In this document: piece after piece, positions 35,335 through 46,179 of the stretch | Layout of the letters: each line of letters starts with the position of its first letter | Numbering within the stretch: the first letter of the stretch is position 1 | Source: Tetraselmis striata | Taxonomy: Eukaryota; Chlorophyta; Chlorodendrophyceae; Chlorodendrales; Chlorodendraceae | Length of the DNA stretch: 64,000 nt | Direction: 5' to 3' | Assembly (NCBI GenBank): GCA_006384855.1 | Contig: VCJN01000577.1 | Span: forward strand, 62,001-126,000 | Notes under the pieces: model-generated | What the model was told of the DNA's origin: nothing | The model's database searches: none | What the model saw: the letters and a program-made list of their open reading frames with translations, nothing else | Position numbers and translations under genes: made by a program

Positions 35335-38192
35335 GCCCGACACACACATACATACGCTCTTACTTCCACCCGCTCATGGCTGCTCGTCGCAGCGAGTCGC
35401 TCACCGCCGGCGGCCTCACCTGGGCCTACCGCAAAGGCGAGACGGACGAGGCGGCCGCCGTCGGGGTGGACTGCCCGCCGATCTTGCTCCTCCACGGCAT
35501 CGGCAGCTCCTCGTACAGCTACAGGTGGGTAGCCGCAGGCTCAAGCGCAAGAAGCGGCTCGCCTGTATACCCCCTGCAAGGCTGCCGGTCGCAGCCGCAG
35601 CTAGTCGCCATCAGTGTCGCTGATCACGTCGTGTGGGAGCAGGGTCACCCTCGAGCTGCTGGCCGGAGCAGGCTATGAGGCCTATGCGCCAGACTTTATT
35701 GGGCATGGCTCCTCCAGCAAGGTGCGCTCCTCCTCTCCCCTTGTCCCCTTTGCATGCACACACACACGCGCGCGCGCGCGCGCATTCGCACATATGCACA
35801 CACAGTATACGCATGTGCACTCATAATGTCCTGGATGGCGCGTTCTCATGCGAACGATCATTCCTTCCGCATGCTCAGCCCTCCCCCTCCAGCTTTGCGT
35901 ACGATGGCGCTGCGTACAAGGCTGCGCTGGGCGATTTCATGCAGGCGGCACCCTTCAGCAAGCCGGTGGTGCTCGTGGTGCAGGTAGGCCAACTGAAGGG
36001 GCCATCATGCACTCAAAACCCACTGCAATGCCGAACCAGCTTCAGGGAAGAGTCACAAAGTCCCCCGCCCCGGCCCTCTGACTCATATCACCGGGCCCCT
36101 TGGCCTGCAGGGCTTCATCCTGGCGCAGTATGCGCTGCTCTGGGCGGCGGAGAACCCCGACATGGTCGAGAAGCTTGTCATCCTGAATACACCGCTCAGC
36201 CCCAAGACCAAGCTGCCGCCGTACCTGGCGCCCTACAAGAACCCCATCTCCTTCATGCGCCCCAAGGCGCGCCCTTTACCCTGCCGTCCCGACCGCCCCG
36301 CAGCCCCTGCACTGCAGTACTGGCCAGCCTCCACTCTCCAAGCAGGAGCTGACCCCCCCCCCCCCCCCCCCCCGGCCTTGCGGCCACCACATCATCGCCA
36401 CCGCCATCAGGGCGCCTTTGCGGCGGACATGCATAATGCCGGCGGCTCTGCATACATCATGCAGTACAAGGACGCAGAGGTCGGCCCCCAACCCGCACCC
36501 ACCCCTGCCTGCTCAACACATCCAGCGGCAGCCCCGCTGAGCTCACGCCTGCACCTCAACACAGGTGTACAACGCGCCTTATGTGGAAGACCAGGGCGCC
36601 AACGAGGCGCTGGTGGCCACGCTCGACAAGGTAGGGCAGATTGGAAGGAAATAGCGACGCTGATAAGGTGCTCTCCTGCTGTAGGGCGCTGAACTGATAT
36701 CTCCTCCCTTTTCTCCCCCTCCTTTGATCCGCGCGGCGCAGTGTGACCTGAAGGAGCTGGTGAGCACTGTGGACGAGCTGTACGAGAGCTGGCGCACCGA
36801 CACGCTGGTTCTCTTTGGCGGATCCGACAGCTACATCACGCAGCAGAGCGCGTTTGACTTCCTGGAGACCAAGCGCACCTGCATCAAGATCCAGACCTTT
36901 GAGGCCAAGGTGCGCTCCCCCCCCCCCCCCCCATCTTCCTCGTACGCGCCCGCATCGCTCTCCCCACTGGGCGATTTCCTCTGGTAGTGCAAGATTCACT
37001 TCTCATGTTTGGATTGCAGCTTCATTTGCAGCCCCTTTGCGGTGCTCTTTTCAGCATCGCTTGTCGCTCGTGATGCAGCTCATTGCGGAAGGGGCTTCTA
37101 GTGAGATGCAGTGGTCCGGGGGGGGGGGGGGGGGGGGGGGGGGGCTCCGCGTAAACATTGGGGAATGCCATGATGAAGGGGCAGGGGCTTTTACAATGGC
37201 ACTAGTCACGCACAACGCTACCCAAGAGACGCGTGCCAGCCTGCAGTCTTTGCTGAGAGATCTCTTTAATTGATGTACATTGTGTCATTATGCTATTGGG
37301 AGCACCCATCCATACGTGTATATGTTAAATGTCCCGATGTTGCAGCTACACCAGTCCACAAACATTCATCAGGTTGGTTGCCGGTGCAGGATGTGTGGGG
37401 GCTTGTGCAAGGGAGTGCGTGCGATGTTGCTGGGCACCGTCTTACTCTGCATCGCTGAAGGCGTCTGTCTCATGGGGTGCTGCAAGGCGGCTGGTTTCGT
37501 CCCGGTGCAAACCAACAAGGGATATGAACGCACACAATAGGTACAGCGGCTAGGCATCATCAGGGACCAATGACTATATTCCCCCCTCCCTCCCGTTTCG
37601 CCCCTCCAGGTTGGACACATGCCGCAGGAGGACTATCCGGAGGTGCGACTCTGTGGTGCCGAATTAGAACCCCAGCAAACCCACAGATTACACCCTATTG
37701 AACCCTACCACGGATACCTACGATACCCGTGCCGGACCTTGCGTCCCTGAACGCATGCCCTGGAATGTACTTCCGATTAAACTCCCCGTTATGTTCTGAA
37801 AAATAAAACATCCGCACAGTAATGCAGCAGCACGGCCATTTACCATGCATTCTCTGCCCTAAATGATCCCCACAAGTACGATGTTCGAGCCTTGAACCCT
37901 AGAAGACTACACCCTGTCCATAAGAATCCCATCTGCCAGACAGTTCAACATTATGGACCCTGCTAGTGAAGCTCCTATCCGACCTCACTTCCCGCCGCCC
38001 TGCGTTGAACCACCGCTGCGTGATGGCTGAGGTTCAAAAGCAGATAGCCGGCTGATGACGCGTGTCCTCTGTTGTACGGCGACGCAGATTCTGGTGAAGA
38101 AGCTGGTGGGGTACCTGTCTGGCCAGGAGCAGAAGGCGGTGTCACCCGGCACCCGCATCCCCGGCAACTTCACAGACAGCAAATCGGCATGA
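34963..38192 (+). CDS. Plastid-type alpha/beta-hydrolase-fold protein lacking the nucleophile
   Basis: Ten exons (34963-35201, 35393-35524, 35643-35721, 35879-35983, 36111-36266, 36411-36479, 36565-36630, 36742-36909, 37610-37642, 38088-38192) sum to 1152 nt in one frame, 383 residues. The first ~55 residues are Ser/Arg/Ala-rich like a plastid transit peptide. The core has PPILLLHGIGSSSYSYR (oxyanion loop), YAPDFIGHGSSSK, LVILNTPL, an acid loop VLFGGSD and GHMPQEDYPE with the catalytic-type His. Where G-x-S-x-G is expected the chain reads VVVQGFILAQ, so the Ser is absent; plant homologues of this kind are known to me with a similar change. It may bind rather than cleave its ligand. Intron 5 would use a GC donor at 36267. 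Introns hold long G and C runs. The last exon is duplicated at 44483. Confidence 0.75.
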
Positions 38193-39002
38193 GCTCCCTA
38201 GAGATGGCAGAAGGGGGGGGGGGGGGGGGGGCAGACGGGGCGCAGCACTGGTGGGCTGAGGATGGGCGGCCCTTCGGGACGCGAGATTCATAAAGACCGG
38301 TGTATCGCGACCATGTCATGACGGTGTCACCGCTGTCGAACAGCACCATAGCTGTCAAACGTGGGAGGGCTGAGGCGTATGGGACGTATTGCAGCTGTAA
38401 GACCAACTGCTGCATTTTGTGGCGCTAAGATACATCACAACAAGCAGCCAGTACCAATCAAAACATCCTACCAGCGCCCTTTGCAAAAATACCGACATCA
38501 CCGTTGCGTGGAGGGTGCAATACCAGACAAAAGTCATGTCGCCAGGAGTGCCTTGTTGTTTTGGTAGCTGTGGGTAGGCTTTACTTCAGGCATCACACTC
38601 TCGTCTCCAGCATCGACATACAGCAGGCCACAAATTCTCTGCATGTTCTATGGGTGTGATTTCGCTTGGATCGCTTCCAGTCGATAATCGCATGCAGAAC
38701 CTATGCCGTTGCGGTCATTGCCGGGAAACTCGTGAAAGGGTGTGCGCATGGTGTGGTAGGGTCAATGCGACACTGTGCGGTGCGCGCGCGGCATTTGACA
38801 TGTGGCAATATGCGTGTAACATGATGGGGCCCGAGATAATTATTGCTGCCGCCAGTAGTAGTACTTACTTTGCCTTCGCCCGACTCAACCCCGTGTAATG
38901 AAACCCATCATGTATGATCGACATATATAATTGATGTAGTGGACGGGTTCCTATTGCCTTTTGGGGTGGTTTCCTAATCGCACTTCGCAGCTAGCTCATT
39001 TT

Positions 39003-39519
39003 TGGAGTTGGTGCAGGTTGCCTTGGAGACAAGCAGCAGCTGCGGGTGGCTTAGAATCGGTTACAGTTCTCAGGGCTCAATAGAGCCCTTAGTACTATCA
39101 GCAGCTACACCTGCCGGCTACGAGCTCAGCTGGGGATGCTGGCTGGCGCACCTTGGCACTGCTGTATTCTAGTGTATAAAGCCTGTTGAGCCACTATTCT
39201 GGCAGCCCCTGTCTCTAAACTACTGGCTGAGGTGGCGCCCAGAGTTGCATGACCATCTGAGGTCATTCTAGAGTGGGCATGTTCACCACATGCCTGCTGA
39301 TGGCGCTCTAGGAAGTGTACTCCTCGCGTAGCTCTCAGCTCCTTAATATATTATGCCATATATGTACTATACCTAAGTACTAGCGTCTAAGTACTGAATA
39401 TCGGCGCAACACATCCAACTCCCAGTGGGCAGTGCAGTCTGCCTAACACTGCAGCTGGTGGTCTTACAGTCAGATCAGTAGATCAGTAATAGACCAGCGT
39501 AACCTATTACTACTCAACA
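39003..39519 (-). repeat. 3' LTR
   Basis: 517 bp, TGTTGAGTAG...CCAACTCCA on the minus strand, adjoining a polypurine tract on its inner side. It aligns along its length with the 5' LTR and the solo LTR and has a ~26-bp segment near 39490 that is missing from the 5' LTR. Confidence 0.85.
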
Positions 39520-39606
39520 CCCCTCCTCACTGGTTGCTGCAGCTTTCATATGAGTCATGACCTCATCGCTGAGTGCCTCAAATTGAGGTCGTGGCAGTGC
39601 TTTGGT

Positions 39607-40894
39607 TCAGAATAGCGTGCCACGTCGTGCGGTGGAGCCCAATTTGTGCGCTCGTGCGAGCATGGGCTGCCCAAGGGCTGCGCGGATCTGTGGTGTTCGA
39701 GCTGCGCCAGTGACATTTTCCACCACATAGTTGAGACCGTGCGGCTGTTTGCGCTGGATCTCATAAGTGAGTCTGGTTACCGGATGGGATGCCTGTGCTC
39801 GGTCGTCTCGCAGGCCTAGACCGAGCCCCGCAGCAGAGAACAGTTGACACGGTGGGGAGCTGACCACCAGGTCGACAGGTGGCAGAGATTGGAAGTCCTC
39901 AGCCGAGAGTTGGTTGACATCTTGTGATGGGAAGCGATCGTCAAACGCATTGTCCACGGCCGCACGGGGCAAGCTGTGAGACCATTTGTTTTGTAGAGTA
40001 TGTAGGTCTGACTGAGCTGCGGCTGCGATTGCACGGTCGTTCTCCACCAGCGTCACCATACCGAAACGATGCCCTAATGAGCACAGCTCACCAAGGATGG
40101 CGAAAGTTGCTCCGCTGCAGAGGCCATCGTAGTGAATAGGCTGTGACTTGCTGAAGGCTGTGCTATCGGGCTTCAGGTGTTAAATCTCCGCGAGAGGGCC
40201 AATGCTGTCCTGAATGTCTCGCTCTCGGTGTTGGCATGCAGCCCATGCTGACAATTGGTCTGCAGCGTCAGTGCGGGTGCACCAATGCTGCGCGCGGCGG
40301 CGAGCTCGGCGGCGTTGACGCTGTGTGCGGCGTCGCCATTGTTGCTTGGTATTGCGGTCAATCAGCCCCTTGTCATGGTGACGGGCTTCATCGTGATGTA
40401 CTGCTGCGAGCGATGTCAGCGCACCCCTCATGTAAGCACCTCCAGGAGAGTCATCATCGTAGTCCGTATCACTGCTGTCATCGGTGGAGTCGGGAGCGAG
40501 AGACGGCATGTCTCCCTTGGTGTGCTCGGTGTGGGCAGAGCGCTTATGCTCATCCTAATCAGAGTCATCTGATGTGTCAGAGTTGGACTCGAGGTCAGGC
40601 ATGTCCCCATCATGGTCTGTCTGGTTAGTGTAGGTATTGCTGACATGTATCGGGTTGCCTAGGCCTGGAGTGCTGCGCAACCGTCTGGGGTGCGTTGACA
40701 GTGGATTCCGTGTCGGGCGCGGGATGTTTATGGCGGATGCTGAGCGCATTGGATCGCCTCTCGGCTGTCTCGCGAGCAAGTGAGAGCCATAGAAGTCGAA
40801 GACATGAGGTGTGCTATGAAACGCTTCCACAGCCGCAACTGTAGCCGAGCTCTCCATCTGCTCTGTAGTGTTAAACTGGAGAGCCAGATGGGTC
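39607..40894 (-). pseudogene. ORF2: acidic/basic region plus C5-cytosine DNA methyltransferase, decayed
   Basis: One minus-strand frame runs from 40894 to 39607 with stops TAG (40555-40557) and TAA (40180-40182) inside and a TGA at its end (39607-39609). The first part has no known domain but holds an acidic Asp/Ser stretch and an Arg cluster. The last ~190 codons show C5-methyltransferase motifs: DGLCSGATFAILGEL (motif I), LVENDRA (II), VDLVVSSPPCQLFSAAG (IV, with the catalytic Cys at 39849-39847) and LNYVVENVTGA (VI, ENV), then LGSTARRGTLF like motif VIII. The domain is shortened after that and reaches the 3' LTR. Such enzymes methylate cytosine in DNA. The frame is offset from Gag. This copy should be inactive as it stands. 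Confidence 0.7.
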
Positions 40895-40898
40895 TTGT

Positions 40899-42965
40899 CT
40901 AGCTAAGCAGGCGTCCTGGGGGGGGGGGGGGGGGGGGGGGGCGTCTGCCCCGCATGCGGCAGGAAGCCTGACACATCCGGCGCTTGGTGCGACGGCCACT
41001 CGGCGGGAGCGCCGGTCGCTGCGGCGGTGCGGCTGGTACATGCTTGAGGTAACACTCATACACGTACTGATGTAGCCATTTGAGCTCGTTGTTCCGGCGT
41101 TGCGAGGGGCTGAGGATTGCCGGCTCCGAGACCAACTCCTCGATTTCCATGACATGTGCTGCGGCCACCTCCTCCATCGCGGCTTGTGTGGCCCGTTCTT
41201 CCACCGCGAGGGCATGTGCTCGCGCGAGTGTCTCACGCTGACGCACAAGGAGAGGCTCTTCGTCAGGGCCACCAAGTGGACGCCCTCCTGCCAATGCTTG
41301 GCACGGGTGGACTGTGGTCGCCGTCAGCGGAGTGGTGACCGCGCTTGTCACGCTGATGTTGTGACGAGTCTTGGTGGGTACCCACTGCCACATGAATGCA
41401 TCCCCTCCAAGCGCGCTGAGACTGCGCGCATCGGGCATGTGCGTCGGACCTTTGCCTTTGGCACGCGCTGACAAGTGACGTGGCACAGGAGGGCTCAAGC
41501 CCGCACATATTGGCTCGGGTGTGGGTGAGCGGGCTGGTGGAGAAATCATGAGCGGTCTGCTCTCGTCGACAAAGGTGAGAGTGACAAACCGGCCCCGAGG
41601 CACGGACACTGGTGGGCTGCGCATCGTGACACCGCTGCTGTCAACCGACCAGGCTTGGGGTGGCATTGGGGGCAGTGGAGTCTCAGCAAGAGGGACAGGC
41701 CTCGCATCATCTGCAAGGAAGCTGAATGACAGTGCACCAAAGTCCTGAGTAGATGAGGTAGCTGCTGGAGCAGCGATCGCTGCAACATGGGCCTTGGCAC
41801 GACATTCTGATTCACTGTGCCCCTGAGGCCCGCAGGTCCAACACTTGCCAGTGAACGGACGAGAGGTGCGGGGGCCACTAGGACCTGTGTGGCGGCCCCG
41901 GAATCTGCTGATTTCCTGTGACTGAGCTAGGAGCTGAGTTTGCATCTGCTCCAGCTTCGCCATCAGGGCGGCAATGTCATCTAATGGAACGGTCGGCGGT
42001 GATGGAAGGGCTGCCAAGGGGGGCGCGGATGTCTGAGCATACACTGCGGTGAAGGCTCCAGTCGGGTCCGTGCTGGGACTTGGGAGTGATTGGAAGAGCG
42101 CTGCTTTGTAGCGAGCAAAAGAGGTGAGTGAGGTGTTTATGCGCATTGCAACGCGGTACATCTCCATATCGGGATTCATGCCATGTTTGAAGAGGGTCAA
42201 TATTTCACGATTTATGATGTGACCACTTGCATCCAAGAGCGCACTGCGGCACTGCTCCACGCGGCGAGCGTAATCACGCACCGACTCGATTGAGCGCTGC
42301 TTCTCATCCATGTCACGACGCCGCCCGAGGGCTTCACCTTCATGACTCGGGATGAACTCGAGGCGCAGAGCTTCCAAACAGTGGTAATAAGCTTCCCGAC
42401 CAGTGGGCCTAGCATCCTCACGGGCTGTCAGAATCGCATTAACTGCGATGGGGTGCTTATCAAGCAGTGACAAGAGCAGCTGGGAGACCTGCTGGTGGTG
42501 ATACGTGCTGCAGGTATCATCAGCATCGGTGGGCTCAAAGATGGTGCGATAGCCAGGCAGATGCTTGATGGATTGCTTGAGATGCACGAGGAACGTGCGG
42601 CACGCTGAGATATCCTGACAGTCCGACACTTGGAGGTATGTGAAGTGCTTGGGCCTGAGTTCAGCGTCACGGCGCAGATAGCGGTCATTTGCTGCAGCTT
42701 GGGCAGCAGCCACGGCACGAGCTGCAGTAGTTGCCGCATGAGCCTCTGCAACATCAAGAGCGGTGGCAACATTATTAGGCGGGGTTTGTCGCATGGCTGC
42801 GTCGGCAGCGGTAGCAAGAGCCTGGTGATGTTGCGCGGCAGCCTGGGCCTCCGCAGCAGTGACAGCAGCGGCTGTGTCAGCAGACACATAGTGTTCTGCT
42901 CGAGGCGCAGCACCACCAGTGATGATGCCACTGGTCGCAGGTGCTGGCGGGTCAGCGTCCGCCAT
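40899..42965 (-). CDS. gag: Gag-like protein with CCHC zinc knuckle
   Basis: The 688-residue frame starts 432 nt inside the 5' LTR. Residues 1-130 are Ala-rich and helical. Residues about 130-330 form the retrotransposon Gag-type capsid region (HFTYLQVSDCQDISACRTFL; LEALRLEFIP; a charged MDEKQRSIESVRDYARRVEQ). Near residue 391 the knuckle CWTCGPQGHSESEC fits C-x2-C-x4-H-x4-C, the nucleic-acid-binding motif of Gag. The C-terminal third is Pro/Ser-rich, ends in a coiled-coil-like stretch and a Pro run coded by a C tract (40919-40941), where slippage could change the frame. The intact frame suggests selection or recent activity on gag while the downstream frame has decayed. Confidence 0.8.
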   Translation of the reverse strand: MADADPPAPATSGIITGGAAPRAEHYVSADTAAAVTAAEAQAAAQHHQALATAADAAMRQTPPNNVATALDVAEAHAATTAARAVAAAQAAANDRYLRRDAELRPKHFTYLQVSDCQDISACRTFLVHLKQSIKHLPGYRTIFEPTDADDTCSTYHHQQVSQLLLSLLDKHPIAVNAILTAREDARPTGREAYYHCLEALRLEFIPSHEGEALGRRRDMDEKQRSIESVRDYARRVEQCRSALLDASGHIINREILTLFKHGMNPDMEMYRVAMRINTSLTSFARYKAALFQSLPSPSTDPTGAFTAVYAQTSAPPLAALPSPPTVPLDDIAALMAKLEQMQTQLLAQSQEISRFRGRHTGPSGPRTSRPFTGKCWTCGPQGHSESECRAKAHVAAIAAPAATSSTQDFGALSFSFLADDARPVPLAETPLPPMPPQAWSVDSSGVTMRSPPVSVPRGRFVTLTFVDESRPLMISPPARSPTPEPICAGLSPPVPRHLSARAKGKGPTHMPDARSLSALGGDAFMWQWVPTKTRHNISVTSAVTTPLTATTVHPCQALAGGRPLGGPDEEPLLVRQRETLARAHALAVEERATQAAMEEVAAAHVMEIEELVSEPAILSPSQRRNNELKWLHQYVYECYLKHVPAAPPQRPALPPSGRRTKRRMCQASCRMRGRRPPPPPPPPGRLLS

Positions 42966-43397
42966 GATTACGGTGGCGAAGGTTAACGAGTTACGCAGAC
43001 TAAGGGATTCTTGCTAATATATGCCCGCAAGGTGAGGTCTGGTGCCACTGCGCCCGCCTCTCTGTAAGACTTGGGCACCTTGATCCGACACAACCAGCTA
43101 GAAACACCCTAGTGCCGAAGCACTGATGTCAGGGAGGGCTCGAAAATCGCACACCCAAAGGGGTTCAGACAGCTGCACAGAAACCTTCCTAGGAGTGTGA
43201 CCGACACACACCTCAGCACACCGGTGCTGGAAACGAGAGCGCCACCAGCGCTCGGAAAACCGAGAGGGGCAACCGAAAAGGCAGCCCACAAGGGACCAGG
43301 TGGGGGTAGCCAAGGCAGCACCCACGCGAACAGAGCGACGCGCCCACAGAGGAATGTCAGGAAGGCAACTCCGGCGTGGAGGAAGCCAAAAACGTCT

Positions 43398-43888
43398 TGG
43401 AGTTGGTGCAGGTTGCCTTGGAGACAAGCAGCAGCTGCGGGTGGCTTAGAATCTGATAAAGTTCTCAGGGCTCAACAGAGCCCTTAGTACTATCAGCAGC
43501 TACACCTGTTGGATATGAGCTCAGCTGGGGATGCTGGCTGGCGCACCTTGGCACTGCTGTATTCTAGTATGTAAAGTCTGTTGAGCCGCCATTCTGGCGG
43601 TCCCTGTCTCTAAACTACTGGCTGAGGTGGTGCCCAGAGTTGCATGGCCATCTGAGGTCATTCTAGAGTGGGCATGTTCACCACATGCCTGCTGATGGCG
43701 CTCTAGGAAGTGTACTCCTCGCGTAGCTCTCAGCTCCTTAATATATTATGCCACATATGTACTATACCTAAGTACTAGTGCCAAATATAGGCGCAACACA
43801 TCCAACTCCCAGTGGGCAGTGCAGTCTGCCTAACACTGCAGCTGGTGGTCTTACAGTCAGGTCAGTAGATCTATTGCTACTCAAGACA
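43398..43888 (-). repeat. 5' LTR
   Basis: 491 bp. Its outer end reads TGTCTTGAGTAG on the minus strand instead of TGTTGAGTAG, the same as the solo LTR, consistent with the duplication history. The neighbouring interior (43100-43397) is untranslated leader with no recognised tRNA-complementary site. Confidence 0.85.
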
Positions 43889-44241
43889 CCACTAGCCTCA
43901 TCACTATCGAGGTCACACATGGCAACGCAGCGCTTGGAGAGGGCGGCTTCGGCTCGCATCTGGGTGAATGCATTCTTCTCTCGCTCCATGTGCAGCTTCA
44001 GCTCCAGCAGTGTTGACAACAGTGGCCCCGCCTTGTATCGCCTCATGAGTGCCTTGCTGCCGCGGCGCCGCGCTCTCTCTTCTTCGTCTCGGGCAGCCAT
44101 GACAAAAATGTCCCCAGGACAGACGCGGGGGTCCACCAGCGTTGCTAGTACCTCATGTTGACGGCGGCGGCGGCATGCTCTCTTCGTTGCCGGCGGCTTG
44201 CATATCGACTTCGGCCTCCGCATCGCCGGCCTCCGAGGCAA
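43889..44241 (-). CDS. Unrecognised protein fragment, copy Y1
   Basis: The minus-strand frame reads HEVLATLVDPR, PGDIFVMAARDEEERARRRGS and a helical LELKLHMEREKNAFTQMRAEA. It runs into the LTR, so the element inserted in or next to this coding region. The charged C-terminal helix recalls SANT/Myb-type DNA-binding proteins of transposons, but this is weak. A near copy is at 46180-46530. Confidence 0.45.
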
Positions 44242-44440
44242 CTTGCGCGGCTTCCACAGTCAGCTTGAGGTGGGGGGGGGGGGGGGGGGGGGGGGGGAAG
44301 GTGGCTGGGCGTAGGTTTGAGAGTTGACACTTGGAGTGCTGTAATTGTGCGCCGTTTTGTGATGCTGTATTCCGTATGCCTTGGCGGCGGGCGGGCGCCC
44401 GCCAGCGTTGCTGCCCCACCAAGGCATACAGCAAGTGCAG

Positions 44441-44600
44441 GATGACGCGTGCTGATGACGCGTGTCCTCTGTTGTACGGCGGCGCAGATTCTGGTGAAGA
44501 AGCTGGTGGGTACCTGTCTGGCCAGGAGCAACAGGCGGTGTCACCCGGCACCCGCATCCCCGGCAACTTCACAGACAGCAAATCGGCATGAGATCCCCTA
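44441..44600 (+). pseudogene. Duplicated last exon of the hydrolase gene, frameshifted
   Basis: The intron end and exon (44483 onward) match 38040-38192 almost base for base, including the acceptor GCGCAG. One G is missing in CTGGTGGGTACC (CTGGTGGGGTACC in the parent), so the frame shifts after about nine codons although the original ending PGTRIPGNFTDSKSA is still readable in another frame. It lacks the other nine exons and cannot encode the enzyme. Confidence 0.85.
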
Positions 44601-45413
44601 AGACGGCAGGGGAGGGCAGACAGGGCGGGCAGACGGGGCGCAGCACTGGTGGGCTGAGGGTGGGCGGCCCTGTGGCGCCAACGCAAGATTCATAGGGACC
44701 GGTGTATCGTGACCATGTCATGACGGTGTCACCGCTGTCGAACAGCACCATAGCTGTCAAACGTGGGAGGGCTGAGGCGTATGGGACGTATTGCAGCTGT
44801 AAGATCAACTGCTGCATTGCATGGCGCTGAGATACATCACAAGAAGCAGCCAGTACCAATCAAAACATCCTACCAACGCCCTTTGCAAAGATACCGATAT
44901 CACTGTTGTGGGGAGGGTGCAGTACCAGACAAATGTTGCCAGGAGTGCCCTGTTGTTTTGGTAGCTGTCGGTAGGCTTTACTTCAGTCATCACACTCTCG
45001 TCTCCAGCATCGACATACAGCAGGCCACAAATTCTCTGCATGTTCTATGGGTGTGATTTCGCTTGGGTCGCTTCCAGTCGATAGACCCATGCAGGGCCTA
45101 TGCCGCTGCGGTCATTGCCGGGGAACTCATGAAAGGGCGTGCGCATGGTGTGGTAGGGTCAATGCGACAGTGTACGGTGCGCGCGCGGCATTTGACATGC
45201 GGCAATATGCGTGTAACATGATGTGTGGAATCCGAAGGGGGCCCGAGATAATTATTGCTGCCGCCAGTAGTAGTACCTACTTTGCCTTTGCCCGACTCTA
45301 CCCCGTGTAACGAAACCCATCATGTATGATTGACATATATGATTGCTGTAGTGGACGTTTCCTATTGCCTTTTGGGGTGGCTTCCTGATCGCCCTTTGCA
45401 GCTAGCTCATTTT

Positions 45414-46164
45414 TGGAGTTGGTGCAGGTTGCCTTGGAGACAAGCAGCAGCTGCGGGTGGCTTAGAATCTGTTACAGTTCTCAGGGCTCAACAGAGCCCT
45501 TAGTACTATCAGCAGCTACACCTGCTGACTAGAGCTCAGCTGGGGATGCTGGCTGGCGCACCTTGGCACTGCTGTATTCTAGTATGTAAAGCCTGTGAGG
45601 ACCTTTCTGATTGTCCTTTTTTTTTAATGGTGATTTTCTGATATCGCCTTCTGCTGCTAGCTCATGTAAATATGTACACGCTGAGCGGAGCGAACAGTAG
45701 CGACTCAGGACTAATCCTAATAATAATATCCTTATTACTACCCGTACGAATATAGTGAGGACCTTTCTGATTGTCCTTTTTTTTTGGTGATTTTCTGAAA
45801 TCGCCTTCTGCTGCTAGCTCATGTATATAAAGCCTGTTGAGCCGCCATTCTGGCGGTCCCTGTCTCTAAGCTACTGGCTGAGGTGGTGCCCAGGGTTGCA
45901 TGACCATCTGAGGTCATTCTAGAGTGGGCATGTTCGCCACATGCCTGCTGATGGCTCTCTAGGAACTGGCCTCCGGGGGGAGCTCTCAGCTCCGTGATAT
46001 ATTATGCCACATATGTACTATACCTAAGTACTAGTGCCAAATATTGGCGCAACACATCCAACTCCCAGTGGGCAGTGCAGTCTGCCTAACACTGCAGCTG
46101 GTGGTTTTACAATCAGATCAGTAGATCAGTAACAGACCAGTGTAATCTATTACTACTCAAGACA
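45414..46164 (-). repeat. Solo LTR interrupted by a 70-bp-repeat insertion
   Basis: The LTR runs 45414-45594 and resumes at about 45828, ending at 46164. The insertion (about 45595-45827) consists of two direct copies of the 70-bp dispersed repeat (45597-45668 and 45755-45827) around 85 bp of unrelated sequence. Flanks on both sides match those of the full element. Confidence 0.8.
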
Positions 46165-46179
46165 CCACTAGCCTCATCA

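Larger units (their letters stand above)
39003..43888 (-). mobile_element. LTR retroelement with Gag and DNA methyltransferase, no RT seen
   Basis: Two direct repeats, 39003-39519 and 43398-43888, bound a 3.9-kb interior. On the minus strand the LTR begins TGTTGAGTAG and ends CCAACTCCA, so it has TG...CA ends. GTGAGGAGGGG, a polypurine tract, directly precedes the 3' LTR (39530-39520). The interior encodes Gag (42965-40899) and a second frame ending in a C5-cytosine methyltransferase (40894-39607). I found no protease, integrase, RNase H or reverse transcriptase motif, so it would be non-autonomous. No clear primer-binding site or target-site duplication was found. In-frame stops and LTR divergence indicate an old copy. 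Confidence 0.75.

Noticed and set aside
39607-40894. Reassigned stop codons in the methyltransferase frame
   Set aside because: All three stop types occur in it while neighbouring cellular genes end at normal stops; decay is the simpler reading.
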